Positions 1-6,475 are shown, counted from the stretch's first letter. The stretch is DNA of 6,623 nt from Nitrospinota bacterium (GCA_030740135.1 JASLXW010000223.1:239-6861), one strand, 5' to 3'. Numbers and translations are program-made. Notes: generated by a model from the letters alone, not told the origin.

Positions 1-461
1 ATGAGGAGCGTCGTGATGATCTCGTTGACTTTCAGCTTGACCTTGAGCAGCGCGGGGATCAGCGCCCAGACGCCCCCGGCGACCATTCCCGCGAGCATCA
101 TCGTCGGGATCATCGTCCAGGCCGAACCCTCCCAGCCGGTGAGAACGACGTAGGTGGCCGCGAAGGCGCCCATGTGGAGCTGGCCTTCGGCCCCGATGTT
201 CCAGAAGAGCATCTTGAAGGTGATCATCACCCCCAGCCCGCAAAGCATCAAGGGCGTGGCCTTGACCAGGGTTTCGGAGATCCCGTACCCGGTGCCGAGC
301 GCCTCGGAGAACATCTCCCAGTAAGCGGCCAGGGGATTCGCCCCCGCCCCGAGGAGGATCAGCCCGCCGACAGTCAGCGCCAACAGGATCGACCCGACCG
401 GGATCAGGTAGTCGAGGGACTTGGGCCGCTCGAGCCGCATCTCCAACCGGAGGGAAGCCAT
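1..461 (-). CDS. Nucleoside-type ABC importer permease (BmpC/YufP-like), partial
   Basis: This is the N-terminal 153 codons of an inner-membrane permease of the BPD_transp_2 class; its 3' end lies beyond the left edge. Its ATG (459-461) shares one base with the stop of the upstream ATPase gene (TGATG), a typical sign of translational coupling. The visible protein has a short basic N-terminus, hydrophobic stretches near residues 19-40, 66-85, 98-108 and 115-139, the family-like string WNIGAEGQ at 87-94, and NEIITTLL at 146-153 just before the cut. Known family role: permeases of this type pair with a double-cassette ATPase and a BmpA/PnrA lipoprotein to import purine or other nucleosides, often with a second permease gene following. 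Here the substrate is inferred from the family and the neighbouring ATPase. A sugar (RbsC-type) permease is less likely because of the NIGAEGQ string and the YufO-like partner. Confidence 0.88.
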   Translation of the reverse strand, partial: MASLRLEMRLERPKSLDYLIPVGSILLALTVGGLILLGAGANPLAAYWEMFSEALGTGYGISETLVKATPLMLCGLGVMITFKMLFWNIGAEGQLHMGAFAATYVVLTGWEGSAWTMIPTMMLAGMVAGGVWALIPALLKVKLKVNEIITTLL

Positions 462-2059
462 CACCGGGGCTCCCCGGCGGAAGGGGAGGGCGGGGCGGCC
501 GCGGCCGCTTCCCCCGAGGCGTTGGTCAGCCGCTTGGCCCCCGCCATCATCAGGCCCAGCGTTTCGGTCTCCGCCCGGTCCACCGGGAGCGTTCCCATGA
601 TCTCTCCGTCGAACAGCACGGCGATGCGGTCGCTCAGGGACAGAAGCTCTTCGAGGTCTTCGGAGATCAGGACGATCGCCGTTCCCTCCCGCCGGTGCCC
701 GTCGAGGGTGTTTCGGATGAAGTCGGTGGCGCCGACGTCGAGACCCCGGGTGGGAGACATGACGATGAGCAGCCTGTGGTGGGAGGAGATCTCCCGCGCC
801 AGAATGACCTTCTGAAGGTTCCCGCCCGAGAGCAGCCGCACCGCCGTGTCGTGCCCCGGGGTGGCGATGTTGTATCGGTCGATGAGGCCGTCGGCGAACG
901 TGTCGATGGTCTCCCGGTCCAGAAAGGGGCCGTTGGCGAACCGGTCGTCCCGATATTGCTTGAGAACGACGTTTTCCGAAAGGGACAGGTTTCCCACCGA
1001 GGCCACGCCGGTCCGGTCGGCCGGCACGTAGGCCACCCCCGCCTCGATGAATTCCCGGGCGGGGACGCCGCCCATCTCCCGGCCGCCCAGCCGGACCTTC
1101 CCCCCGGTCGGGCGCCGCAGGCCCGTGAGGGACTCCGCCAGCTCCCGCTGGCCGTTTCCGGCGACGCCGGCGAACCCGAGGATCTCGCCCGCCGAGACCG
1201 TGAAGCCGACCCCCCTCAACGCGGGGAGCCCCCGGTCGTTCAAGGCCGTCAGGCCCTCCACTTCCAGGAGCGTTTCGCCCGCGGCTTCGCCCCGGCGTTG
1301 GACGTCGAACAGGACCTCTTTGCCCATCATCATTTTCGAGAGCTCCCGCGTGTTGGTCTCCCGGGGGGCGGCCGCCCCCACGACCCGGCCGCCGCGCAGG
1401 ACCGTGATCCGGTGGGAGATGGCCATGACCTCATCGAGCTTGTGGGAGATGAAGACGACCGAGTGCCCCTCCGCGGTCATGGCCCGGAGGGTCTCGAAGA
1501 ACTCGCGGGACTCCCGGGGGGTCAGGACGGCGGTGGGCTCGTCGAGGATGAGGATGTTGGCCCCGCGGAAGAGAATCTTCAGGATCTCCACGCGCTGCTG
1601 CTCGCCGATGGACAACTGCCAGATGTAGGCCCGCGGGTCCACCTTGAGGCCGTACTGCTCGGCAAGGCGCGCGGTCTGCGCCTCCACGTCCCTCAGGTTG
1701 AGCTTCACGGACCCGCCGCTGAGGCCGAGGATGATGTTTTCCGCGACGGTGTGGGAGAGGATGAGCTTGAAGTGCTGGTGGACCATCCCGATCCCCCGGG
1801 CGATGGCGTCGCGGGGGGACCGGAAGTGCACGGGCCGACCTCGGATGGACACCCGGCCGGCGTCGGCCCGGTAGATCCCCGTCAGGATGTTCATCAGGGT
1901 GCTTTTTCCGGCGCCGTTTTCTCCGAGGAGGGTGTGTATCTCCCCTTCGAGAATGTCCAGGTCGACGGATTCGTTGGCGATGACGCCGGGGAACCGTTTG
2001 GTGATCCCCTGCATGGAGACGACGGGTTGGACCGGGGGGTCCGCCTTGCGGTCGGTCAC
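461..2059 (-). CDS. Double-cassette ATPase of a nucleoside-type ABC importer (BmpB/YufO-like)
   Basis: This is a 532-residue cytoplasmic ATPase with two fused nucleotide-binding domains, the normal architecture and length for YufO/NupO and sugar CUT2 ATPases. The first domain has Walker A GENGAGKST (46-54), a Q-loop in MVHQHFKL (92-99), signature LSIGEQQRV (149-157), Walker B ILILDEPT (169-176) and the switch histidine H206. The second domain is degenerate, as is usual in the family: GVAGNGQRE (298-306) lacks the Walker A lysine, the signature is LLSGGNLQKV (409-418), the Walker B end reads MSPTRGLDVGA (434-444) without an acidic pair, and the switch position reads ISEDLEE. MVHQHFKL and PTRGLDVGA point to the nucleoside branch rather than RbsA. 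The start is GTG, chosen because AAAGGA sits 8 bases upstream. The tail (about 513-532) is rich in Ala, Pro and Ser. The gene overlaps the following permease by one base. No BmpA gene lies between this gene and the divergent block. Confidence 0.93.
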   Translation of the reverse strand: MTDRKADPPVQPVVSMQGITKRFPGVIANESVDLDILEGEIHTLLGENGAGKSTLMNILTGIYRADAGRVSIRGRPVHFRSPRDAIARGIGMVHQHFKLILSHTVAENIILGLSGGSVKLNLRDVEAQTARLAEQYGLKVDPRAYIWQLSIGEQQRVEILKILFRGANILILDEPTAVLTPRESREFFETLRAMTAEGHSVVFISHKLDEVMAISHRITVLRGGRVVGAAAPRETNTRELSKMMMGKEVLFDVQRRGEAAGETLLEVEGLTALNDRGLPALRGVGFTVSAGEILGFAGVAGNGQRELAESLTGLRRPTGGKVRLGGREMGGVPAREFIEAGVAYVPADRTGVASVGNLSLSENVVLKQYRDDRFANGPFLDRETIDTFADGLIDRYNIATPGHDTAVRLLSGGNLQKVILAREISSHHRLLIVMSPTRGLDVGATDFIRNTLDGHRREGTAIVLISEDLEELLSLSDRIAVLFDGEIMGTLPVDRAETETLGLMMAGAKRLTNASGEAAAAAPPSPSAGEPR

Positions 2060-2067
2060 GCGTGATT

Positions 2068-2073
2068 TCCTTT
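2068..2073 (-). promoter_or_regulatory. Ribosome binding site of the double-cassette ATPase
   Basis: On the minus strand AAAGGA lies 8 bases before the GTG at 2057-2059. It is the clearest Shine-Dalgarno in the window and is what decides the non-ATG start of the ATPase gene. Confidence 0.7.
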
Positions 2074-2173
2074 ACCGCCGGCGAGCCCGGAGGCGGCGCC
2101 CGGCATCGATCAGGTCAGGGAACGCGAAGGCCCCTCCCGGAGGGGTGGGTGTCCTCCCGGCGTCTTTTCCCGC

Positions 2174-2200
2174 AGGATAAACGAAACGGGACGATGTGAA
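2174..2200 (-). promoter_or_regulatory. Possible sigma-70-type promoter for the nucleoside-type block
   Basis: Read on the minus strand, TTCACA (2195-2200; five of six matches to TTGACA) is followed 15 bases later by TATCCT (2174-2179; four of six matches to TATAAT). Transcription would begin roughly 115 bases before the GTG of the ATPase. The spacer is shorter than the preferred 17, and short matches like this occur by chance, so this is only a candidate. It stands out because it lies in one of the few AT-richer stretches of the spacer. Confidence 0.25.
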
Positions 2201-2206
2201 CAGGAA

Positions 2207-2368
2207 TTAATTTCGAGTCTTGTCGGTGAAATCCTCGACAATGAACCCCATCCGCAGCATGTTGGGTCGAACACCGCTCCGGACGCCCGGCGTGAAGGCG
2301 TCGAACCCCCGGCTGGCCTTCGGGATCGGAGGTGCCTCCGCGTAGCCGATGGCCTTCGAATCGGTCAT
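2207..2368 (-). CDS. Possible small protein of 53 residues, unrecognised
   Basis: An ATG at 2366-2368 opens a 53-codon frame ending in TAA at 2207-2209. By hand count about four fifths of its third positions are G or C, against just over half at first and about half at second positions, which resembles the real genes here. The same open frame continues upstream of this ATG, but third-position GC drops there, so the composition change falls near the chosen start. The upstream GGGA is only a weak and close ribosome binding site. The peptide has no membrane segment or signal peptide; it begins MTDSKAIGYA and ends GFIVEDFTDKTRN. I recognise no family. It could be a small independent gene, a leader ORF about 147 bases before the ATPase, the decayed 3' end of a lost gene, or chance. 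Confidence 0.28.
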   Translation of the reverse strand: MTDSKAIGYAEAPPIPKASRGFDAFTPGVRSGVRPNMLRMGFIVEDFTDKTRN

Positions 2369-2498
2369 TTTTCCCGCTACGTCGGGGGACAGTTCATGAA
2401 GGGATCGAGAAATTGGGGTATTCTGATTTTGTGGGCGGGTGGGAGGCGGACGGGCGGGCATCTCCCTTTGACCGGGTTTCCGTTGCCGTGAAGGGCGG

Positions 2499-2518
2499 GT
2501 TGAAGTCATGCGTTCAAC
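2499..2518. repeat. Short inverted repeat spanning the permease start codon
   Basis: GTTGAA (2499-2504) and TTCAAC (2513-2518) are perfect 6-base arms around an 8-base centre that contains the ATG at 2508-2510. In RNA this would place the start codon in a hairpin loop; in DNA it could be a dyad operator. A 6-bp dyad can arise by chance and no function is shown. Confidence 0.35.
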
Positions 2519-4193
2519 ATCCATTTCGGCGGACCTCTCAGTAGCGGCCCCCCCGGGGGGGCGGATTTCCTTCGGCGTCGTCGCCCTGTGGAGTCTGGGG
2601 GGAGGTGTCGCGCTGGCCATGGTGCTCCCCGCCGCGTATCTGCTGGTCCGGTCGCTGGACGGGTCGGGCGGGGAGTTTCTCCAGACGCTCCTGCGGCCCG
2701 TGGTGGGCCGTTACCTGCTCAATACGCTGGGCCTGGCCGCGGTGACGACGTTTTTCGCGTGCCTCGTCGGGGTGGTGGGCGGCTGGGTCACGTCGCGCTC
2801 CGACCTACCGGGGGCCAAGGTGTGGGCCGTTCTGTTGAGCCTGCCGCTGGCCGTTCCTTCCTATATCGGCGCTTACGCCTATCTGGCCGCCTTCGGCCCG
2901 AACACCTGGATCGGCAAGTCCATCCTCGCGCCGCTCGGGCTGACGCTGCGGGAGAGTTTCTGGGGCGCGGCCCTGCTGTTGACCTCGCTGACCTATCCCT
3001 ACGTGATGCTGCCCGTGCGCGCCCAATGGCTGAGGATGGACCCGGGGTGGGTCGAGGCCTCGCGGAGCCTGGGCCTGGGCGTGACGAAGACCCTCCTCCA
3101 CGTGTCCCTGCCCCTGCTTCGGCCCGCCCTGTTCGCCGGCGGGCTGCTCGTCGCCCTGTACGTGATCAGCGACTTCGGCGCCGTGGCGATGCTCGAGTTC
3201 CGGTCCTTCACGTATGTGATCTTTCTAGAGCAGGAGTCTTTGTTCAACCGCCAGCGGGCCGCGATTCTGGCCCTGTTTCTGGTGGTCCTGACGCTGGCCA
3301 TTCTGGCGGCGGAGCTGCTCTTTCGGAGCCGCGGCCGGTATGAAGTCCGGGGCGTGCGGACCTTGTTGGACCGGCCCCGGGTTCCCTTGCGTTTTTGGAC
3401 GGCGCCCGCGTTGTTTTTCTGCGGGCTGATGGTGATCCTGGGACTGGCCATCCCGGCCGGGACGGTGGGCTATTGGTTCTTCCAGGGGTTGGGGGATCCG
3501 TCGCTCGACCTGAGCTGGGTGTGGCAATCCACATGGGATTCGGTTCGGGCTTCGGTCCTGGCGGCGGCGGCGTGCGTCGTGACGGCGATCCCGGTCGCGG
3601 TCCTCAGCGTCCGCCGTCCGGGAAGGTGGAGTGTGCTGATCGAGCGCGCGACGTACACCGGGTTTGCACTGCCGGGACTTGTGGTTGCTCTGGCCCTGGT
3701 TTACTTCTCCCTCTTTCTGCCCGAGCAGGTCGCTTCCCTGGGGCGGTTCTTCGGACTGGGCCCCCAAGCCGCGCGGGGGGTCTCCCGTGTGTTCAATTAC
3801 TACCAGACGCTTCCGGTCCTGGTCTTCGCCTATGTCGTGCTCTTTCTTCCTCAGGCCGTCGGATCGACGCGCGCGTCGTTGTTGCAGGTTCCGAAGAACT
3901 TGGAGGAGGCGGGGCGCAGCCTCGGGCGCTCGGCCCGCAACGTGTTTCGGACCATCACCCTTCCCCTGGTCTTGCCCGGCGTGCTTTCCGGAGGGGCGCT
4001 GGTCTTCCTGACGACGATGAAGGAGCTGCCCGCCACCCTGTTGCTGAGCCCGATCGGGTTCCGTCCGCTGGCGGCGATGGTCTTCGACCGGATGGAGGAC
4101 GCCTTTTTCGCTGAAGCGGCCGCGCCGGCCCTCATCTTGTTATTGTTCTCGATGCTGGCGATGATTCTGATTGTAAAGCGCGAAGGCCCGTGA
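2508..4193 (+). CDS. Fused two-domain ABC permease, iron(III)/FbpB type
   Basis: This is a 561-residue inner-membrane protein with two homologous permease halves in one chain, the layout of FbpB/SfuB-type iron(III), thiamine (ThiP) and related importers. About twelve hydrophobic segments can be placed, near residues 22-48, 70-92, 105-130, 151-175, 206-228, 248-272, 297-325, 347-367, 383-405, 433-455, 486-505 and 538-556. Each half has an EAA-type cytoplasmic loop that docks on the ATPase: EASRSLGLG at 183-191 with the following LPLLRP, and EEAGRSLGR at 466-474 with LPLVLPG. SDFGAVAML (221-229) and MKELPATLLL (504-513) resemble FbpB-type permeases. The ATG start lacks a strong Shine-Dalgarno (AAGGG lies 12 bases upstream), but the first membrane segment starts near residue 22, so little can be missing. 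An ATPase gene follows 208 bases later, and a tungstate-type binding protein follows that. The substrate is therefore uncertain: iron by family, possibly an oxyanion by context. Confidence 0.9.
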   Translation: MRSTSISADLSVAAPPGGRISFGVVALWSLGGGVALAMVLPAAYLLVRSLDGSGGEFLQTLLRPVVGRYLLNTLGLAAVTTFFACLVGVVGGWVTSRSDLPGAKVWAVLLSLPLAVPSYIGAYAYLAAFGPNTWIGKSILAPLGLTLRESFWGAALLLTSLTYPYVMLPVRAQWLRMDPGWVEASRSLGLGVTKTLLHVSLPLLRPALFAGGLLVALYVISDFGAVAMLEFRSFTYVIFLEQESLFNRQRAAILALFLVVLTLAILAAELLFRSRGRYEVRGVRTLLDRPRVPLRFWTAPALFFCGLMVILGLAIPAGTVGYWFFQGLGDPSLDLSWVWQSTWDSVRASVLAAAACVVTAIPVAVLSVRRPGRWSVLIERATYTGFALPGLVVALALVYFSLFLPEQVASLGRFFGLGPQAARGVSRVFNYYQTLPVLVFAYVVLFLPQAVGSTRASLLQVPKNLEEAGRSLGRSARNVFRTITLPLVLPGVLSGGALVFLTTMKELPATLLLSPIGFRPLAAMVFDRMEDAFFAEAAAPALILLLFSMLAMILIVKREGP

Positions 4194-4205
4194 CGCCGGG
4201 GGGGT

Positions 4206-4355
4206 GGATCCACAGACGCCGTCCCCGCGCAGGCGGGGATGACACAGATTGCACGGATTTTGAAAAGACGACACGGGGGGCATGAGATGATTCAGCGCCC
4301 GGTAACGTTTCAGATTCTTACCTTTCTGTTTTCATCTGTGAAATCTGTGGATTCC
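4206..4355. repeat. Imperfect inverted-repeat element, about 150 bases
   Basis: The outer arms are GGATCCACAGA (4206-4216) and TCTGTGGATTCC (4344-4355), complementary except for one extra T. Inside them the stretch 4243-4266 (CACAGATTGCACGG, then ATTTTGAAAA) pairs imperfectly with 4329-4349 (TTTTCA, TCTGTG, AAATCTGTG), with a 3-base gap and two mismatches. The right arm also contains the direct repeat ATCTGTG twice, 9 bases apart (4334-4340 and 4343-4349). About 62 bases lie between the inner arms, and a REP-like hairpin sits in the left half. Strings of the AATCTGTG type recur in intergenic repeats of many environmental bacteria, to my recollection. It may be a small non-autonomous element or a folded RNA between the two genes. 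It has no transposase and I could not define target-site duplications. Confidence 0.5.
4220..4241. repeat. REP-like palindrome (CCCCGC-GCAG-GCGGGG)
   Basis: The arms pair over 9 positions (one G-T wobble) around the 4-base loop GCAG. On the opposite strand it reads GTCATCCCCGCCTGCGCGGG, which resembles the widespread GTCAT-plus-CCCGC...GCGGG class of REP-like intergenic palindromes. It begins 27 bases after the permease stop. There is no T-tract after it, so a classical intrinsic terminator is unlikely, although such hairpins can stabilise or attenuate the upstream transcript. Confidence 0.55.
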
Positions 4356-4383
4356 AGCCTTTGAACTCCGCGAGTTTTTCATG

Positions 4384-4388
4384 AGGAG
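4384..4388 (+). promoter_or_regulatory. Ribosome binding site of the single-cassette ATPase, long spacing
   Basis: AGGAG lies 13 bases before the ATG at 4402, longer than the usual 5-9. No better-spaced purine run or alternative start is present: the frame begins to match the ATPase family at about residue 13, and the next in-frame ATG is codon 16. The start is therefore accepted, with modest expected initiation strength. Confidence 0.5.
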
Positions 4389-4401
4389 CTGAACCGTCGC
4401 C

Positions 4402-5508
4402 ATGTCGAGTCCGAAGGCTGGGGACCCCGGCCGGCCCATCGTCCGGATGGAGAACGCCCATCTCCGGTACGGACCCGCGGAGCCCTGGGCGGTGGACGAT
4501 TTCTTCCTGGATGTGCGGCAGGGGGAGCTCCTGACCCTCCTCGGCCCCAGCGGATGCGGCAAGACCTCCGTTCTCCGCCTGGTGGCCGGGTTCGAGCGGA
4601 TCGGGATGGGCCGGATCCTCATCGACGGCAACGAGGTGGCGGCCCGCAATCTTTGGAGTCCGCCGGAACGGCGGGGCGTGGGCATGGTTTTTCAGGACCT
4701 GGCCCTGTTCCCCCACCTGACGGTCGCCAAGAACGCGGGATTCGGCCTTCACCGGTGGGCGGCCGGAGCCCGGGAGGATCGGATACAGGAAGTCCTGGGG
4801 ATGGTCGGCCTGGGGGGGCTGGGAGACCGGCACCCCCATGAGCTCTCGGGCGGACAGCAGCAACGGGTCGCCCTGGCCAGGGCGCTGGCGCCGAGCCCCC
4901 ACGTGATTCTTTTCGATGAGGCTTTCAACAACCTGGACGCCGACAGGAGGCGCCAAGTCCGCCGCGAGGTCAAGGAAATCCTGCGGAGTTCGGGGATGAC
5001 CGCTGTTTTCGTGACCCACGACCAGGTGGAGGCCTTTGACCTTTCGGACCGCATCGCCGTCATGAACCGGGGGCGAATCGAGCAGCTGGACACCCCGGAA
5101 AACCTCTACCACAACCCCCGGACCCTTTTTGTGGCGCGTTTCCTGGGGTTGGCGGACCTGATACCGGGCGTGATTCAAAATGACCGCGTGGAGACCGCCC
5201 TCGGCAACTTTCTGTCTGTCCCGGCCGATGCGCCCCTGAAGGACGGGACGAAGGTCGAGGCGGTGATCCGGCCGGCCGACGTGGATGTCATCCCGTCGTC
5301 GGACGGTGAAGCCTCCGTTGTCGAGAGGCACTTTCGCGGCTCGGACAACCTGTACGTGATTGCGCTTCCGACCGGAGGGACCGTCCGAAGTCTGACGCCT
5401 TGGGATTTTATTCTCGATCTCGAGACGCGCGTCACCATCACGGTGGAGCCCATGCGGGTCGTTGTGTTTCCGGTTTCGTCCGCCGATGAGGTGCGGGCCG
5501 AGGGGTGA
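4402..5508 (+). CDS. ABC importer ATPase, FbpC/PotA-type with TOBE-like C-terminus
   Basis: This is a 368-residue cytoplasmic ATPase that would dimerise under the membrane permease and drive import. Visible motifs are Walker A GPSGCGKT (48-55), Q-loop Q98 in VFQDLALFPH, signature LSGGQQQRV (148-156), Walker B VILFDEA (168-174) with catalytic E173, D-loop NNLD (176-179) and switch H206 in THDQVEAF. The usual proline after DE is alanine (DEA), a conservative but uncommon change. The C-terminal part (about 250-360), with VIRPADVDV (288-296), fits the regulatory TOBE-like domain of iron, spermidine and molybdate-class ATPases. The length matches FbpC/PotA proteins, not the roughly 200-250-residue TupC type. 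It is the natural partner of the fused permease upstream, despite the repeat-filled gap, and is followed 103 bases later by a tungstate-type binding protein. The family does not fix the substrate. Confidence 0.92.
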   Translation: MSSPKAGDPGRPIVRMENAHLRYGPAEPWAVDDFFLDVRQGELLTLLGPSGCGKTSVLRLVAGFERIGMGRILIDGNEVAARNLWSPPERRGVGMVFQDLALFPHLTVAKNAGFGLHRWAAGAREDRIQEVLGMVGLGGLGDRHPHELSGGQQQRVALARALAPSPHVILFDEAFNNLDADRRRQVRREVKEILRSSGMTAVFVTHDQVEAFDLSDRIAVMNRGRIEQLDTPENLYHNPRTLFVARFLGLADLIPGVIQNDRVETALGNFLSVPADAPLKDGTKVEAVIRPADVDVIPSSDGEASVVERHFRGSDNLYVIALPTGGTVRSLTPWDFILDLETRVTITVEPMRVVVFPVSSADEVRAEG

Positions 5509-5611
5509 GGGGGTCCACGGTCTTGCGGTTTGACGGGATCGGTTGCGGGGATGATCGGAAATGACGCGGGGGCGTCGGGGCGCGATTCCGAACCACGCCG
5601 CCGGTTGAGAT

Positions 5612-6475
5612 ATGCGGACATTCATTCGAGAGATGACGGTCTTCCGCAAGTCGGGTGTTCTCCTCGTGTCCGGGCTTGCCCTCATGTTCCTGGGGGGAGG
5701 GCTGGACGGGGACGCCTGCGCGCGGCAGAGACTCCGGCTGGCGACGACGACGAGCACGGCCAATTCCGGGTTGTTGGATGCGCTGCTCCCCCCCTTCGAG
5801 AAGCGGCTGGGCGTCCAGGTGGACGTGATCCCCGTCGGGACGGGCAGGGCGTTGAACCTGGGAAGGAATGGAGACGTGGACGTTGTCATGGTGCACGCGC
5901 CCGAGGCCGAACGGAGATTTGTCCGGGAAGGGTGCGGGGTCGGCCGCAGGTCCTTCATGTACAACGACTTCGTCATCCTGGGCCCCGCCGATGACCCGGC
6001 CCGCATCCGCGGAGGGAAGGACGCCGCCCGGGCGCTTTTGCGGATTGCGGAGACCGCCGGCGCGTTCATCTCGCGGGGAGACGATTCGGGCACCCACAAA
6101 AAGGAGCGGGCGATTTGGAAGGCGGCGGGAATGAAACCCTCCGGGGGGTGGTACAGGGAAGTCGGGCAGGATATGGGAAATGCGCTGAACATCGCCGACG
6201 AAATGCGGGCCTACACCCTTTCCGACCGGGCGACGTATCTCGCTTATCGGGGAAGGCTCCGCCTCCGGGTGATCGTGGAGGGGGACAAGCGTTTGTTCAA
6301 TCCTTACGGAATCATCGCCGTCAACCCCGCCCGGCATCCCCACGTCAAGTTCGACCTTGCGCGGGCCCTCATCGATTACGTGACCGGACGGGAGGGCCAG
6401 CGAATCATCGGCGAGTTCAAGCGCTTCGGCCGGCGGCTCTTCATCCCCACTGTTCGACAAGCGTCCTCCCGATAA
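5612..6475 (+). CDS. tupA: Tungstate-type ABC importer substrate-binding protein (TupA family)
   Basis: This is a 287-residue secreted binding protein. A signal peptide is clear: basic residues up to K13, a hydrophobic core at about 16-31 and a likely cleavage site after ACA (35-37). The C36 context (GDAC) is not a good lipobox, so a soluble periplasmic protein is more likely than a lipoprotein. The mature part begins with the TupA hallmark LATTTSTANSGLLD (43-56), then has PVGTGRAL (74-81), FMYNDFVILGP (115-125) and SRGDDSGTHKKE (154-165), all typical of the family. Known role: high-affinity capture of tungstate (sometimes molybdate) for tungsto-enzymes, delivered to TupB and TupC. The ATG at 5612 is the first after an in-frame stop (5606-5608); an ATG at codon 8 (5633) would give a shorter, equally plausible signal peptide, and neither has a strong Shine-Dalgarno. 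No TupB gene is visible, and the nearest membrane partner is the FbpB-type permease upstream. Ligand assignment rests on family motifs only. Confidence 0.9.
   Translation: MRTFIREMTVFRKSGVLLVSGLALMFLGGGLDGDACARQRLRLATTTSTANSGLLDALLPPFEKRLGVQVDVIPVGTGRALNLGRNGDVDVVMVHAPEAERRFVREGCGVGRRSFMYNDFVILGPADDPARIRGGKDAARALLRIAETAGAFISRGDDSGTHKKERAIWKAAGMKPSGGWYREVGQDMGNALNIADEMRAYTLSDRATYLAYRGRLRLRVIVEGDKRLFNPYGIIAVNPARHPHVKFDLARALIDYVTGREGQRIIGEFKRFGRRLFIPTVRQASSR

Larger units (their letters stand above)
2060..2507. other. Divergent intergenic region between the two transporter blocks
   Basis: These 448 bases separate the minus-strand nucleoside-type genes from the plus-strand metal-type genes, so promoters for both should lie here. 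I see a Shine-Dalgarno for the left block (2068-2073), a weak minus-strand promoter candidate (2174-2200) and a possible small minus-strand ORF (2207-2368). There is a short GC-rich hairpin at 2131-2145 (CCCCT/AGGGG around a 5-base loop) without a T-tract, a 5-bp inverted repeat CCGAT/ATCGG at 2346-2364, and an inverted repeat spanning the permease start (2499-2518). I found no convincing plus-strand promoter, no Fur-like AT-rich 19-mer and no tRNA. No BmpA-type or FbpA-type binding protein is encoded here. Confidence 0.7.
4194..4401. other. Repeat-bearing spacer between the permease and ATPase genes
   Basis: This 208-base gap is unusually long for two subunits of one importer. It is visibly less GC-rich in its second half than the flanking genes and is mostly filled by the inverted-repeat element at 4206-4355 and its internal hairpin. 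No frame in it looks coding. It may be a repeat that entered an originally tight operon. Confidence 0.6.

Noticed and set aside
695..2065. A 456-codon open frame on the plus strand
   Set aside because: It is antisense to the double-cassette ATPase, and its product is a Gly/Pro/Asp/Arg-rich mixture without motifs.
2131..2145. GC hairpin CCCCT/AGGGG considered as a terminator
   Set aside because: The stem is only 5 bp and no T-tract follows on either strand.
2060..2507. A Fur box for the iron-type permease
   Set aside because: No stretch resembling the AT-rich GATAATGATAATCATTATC dyad was found in the intergenic region.
2207..2620. Full-length 137-codon version of the small minus-strand ORF
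   Set aside because: Its first part overlaps the start of the fused permease and loses the coding-like third-position GC. Only the last 53 codons merit mention.
5612..5722. A lipoprotein signal for the TupA-family protein
   Set aside because: The cysteine at residue 36 is preceded by GDA, which does not fit a lipobox; a normal signal-peptidase I site (ACA) is a better fit.
4318..6192. A very long open frame (624 codons) on the minus strand
   Set aside because: It lies entirely opposite the ATPase and tupA genes, which have unmistakable family motifs. Its product is low-complexity (Arg, Pro, Ser, Gly) with no recognisable domain, as expected for the antisense of GC-rich genes.
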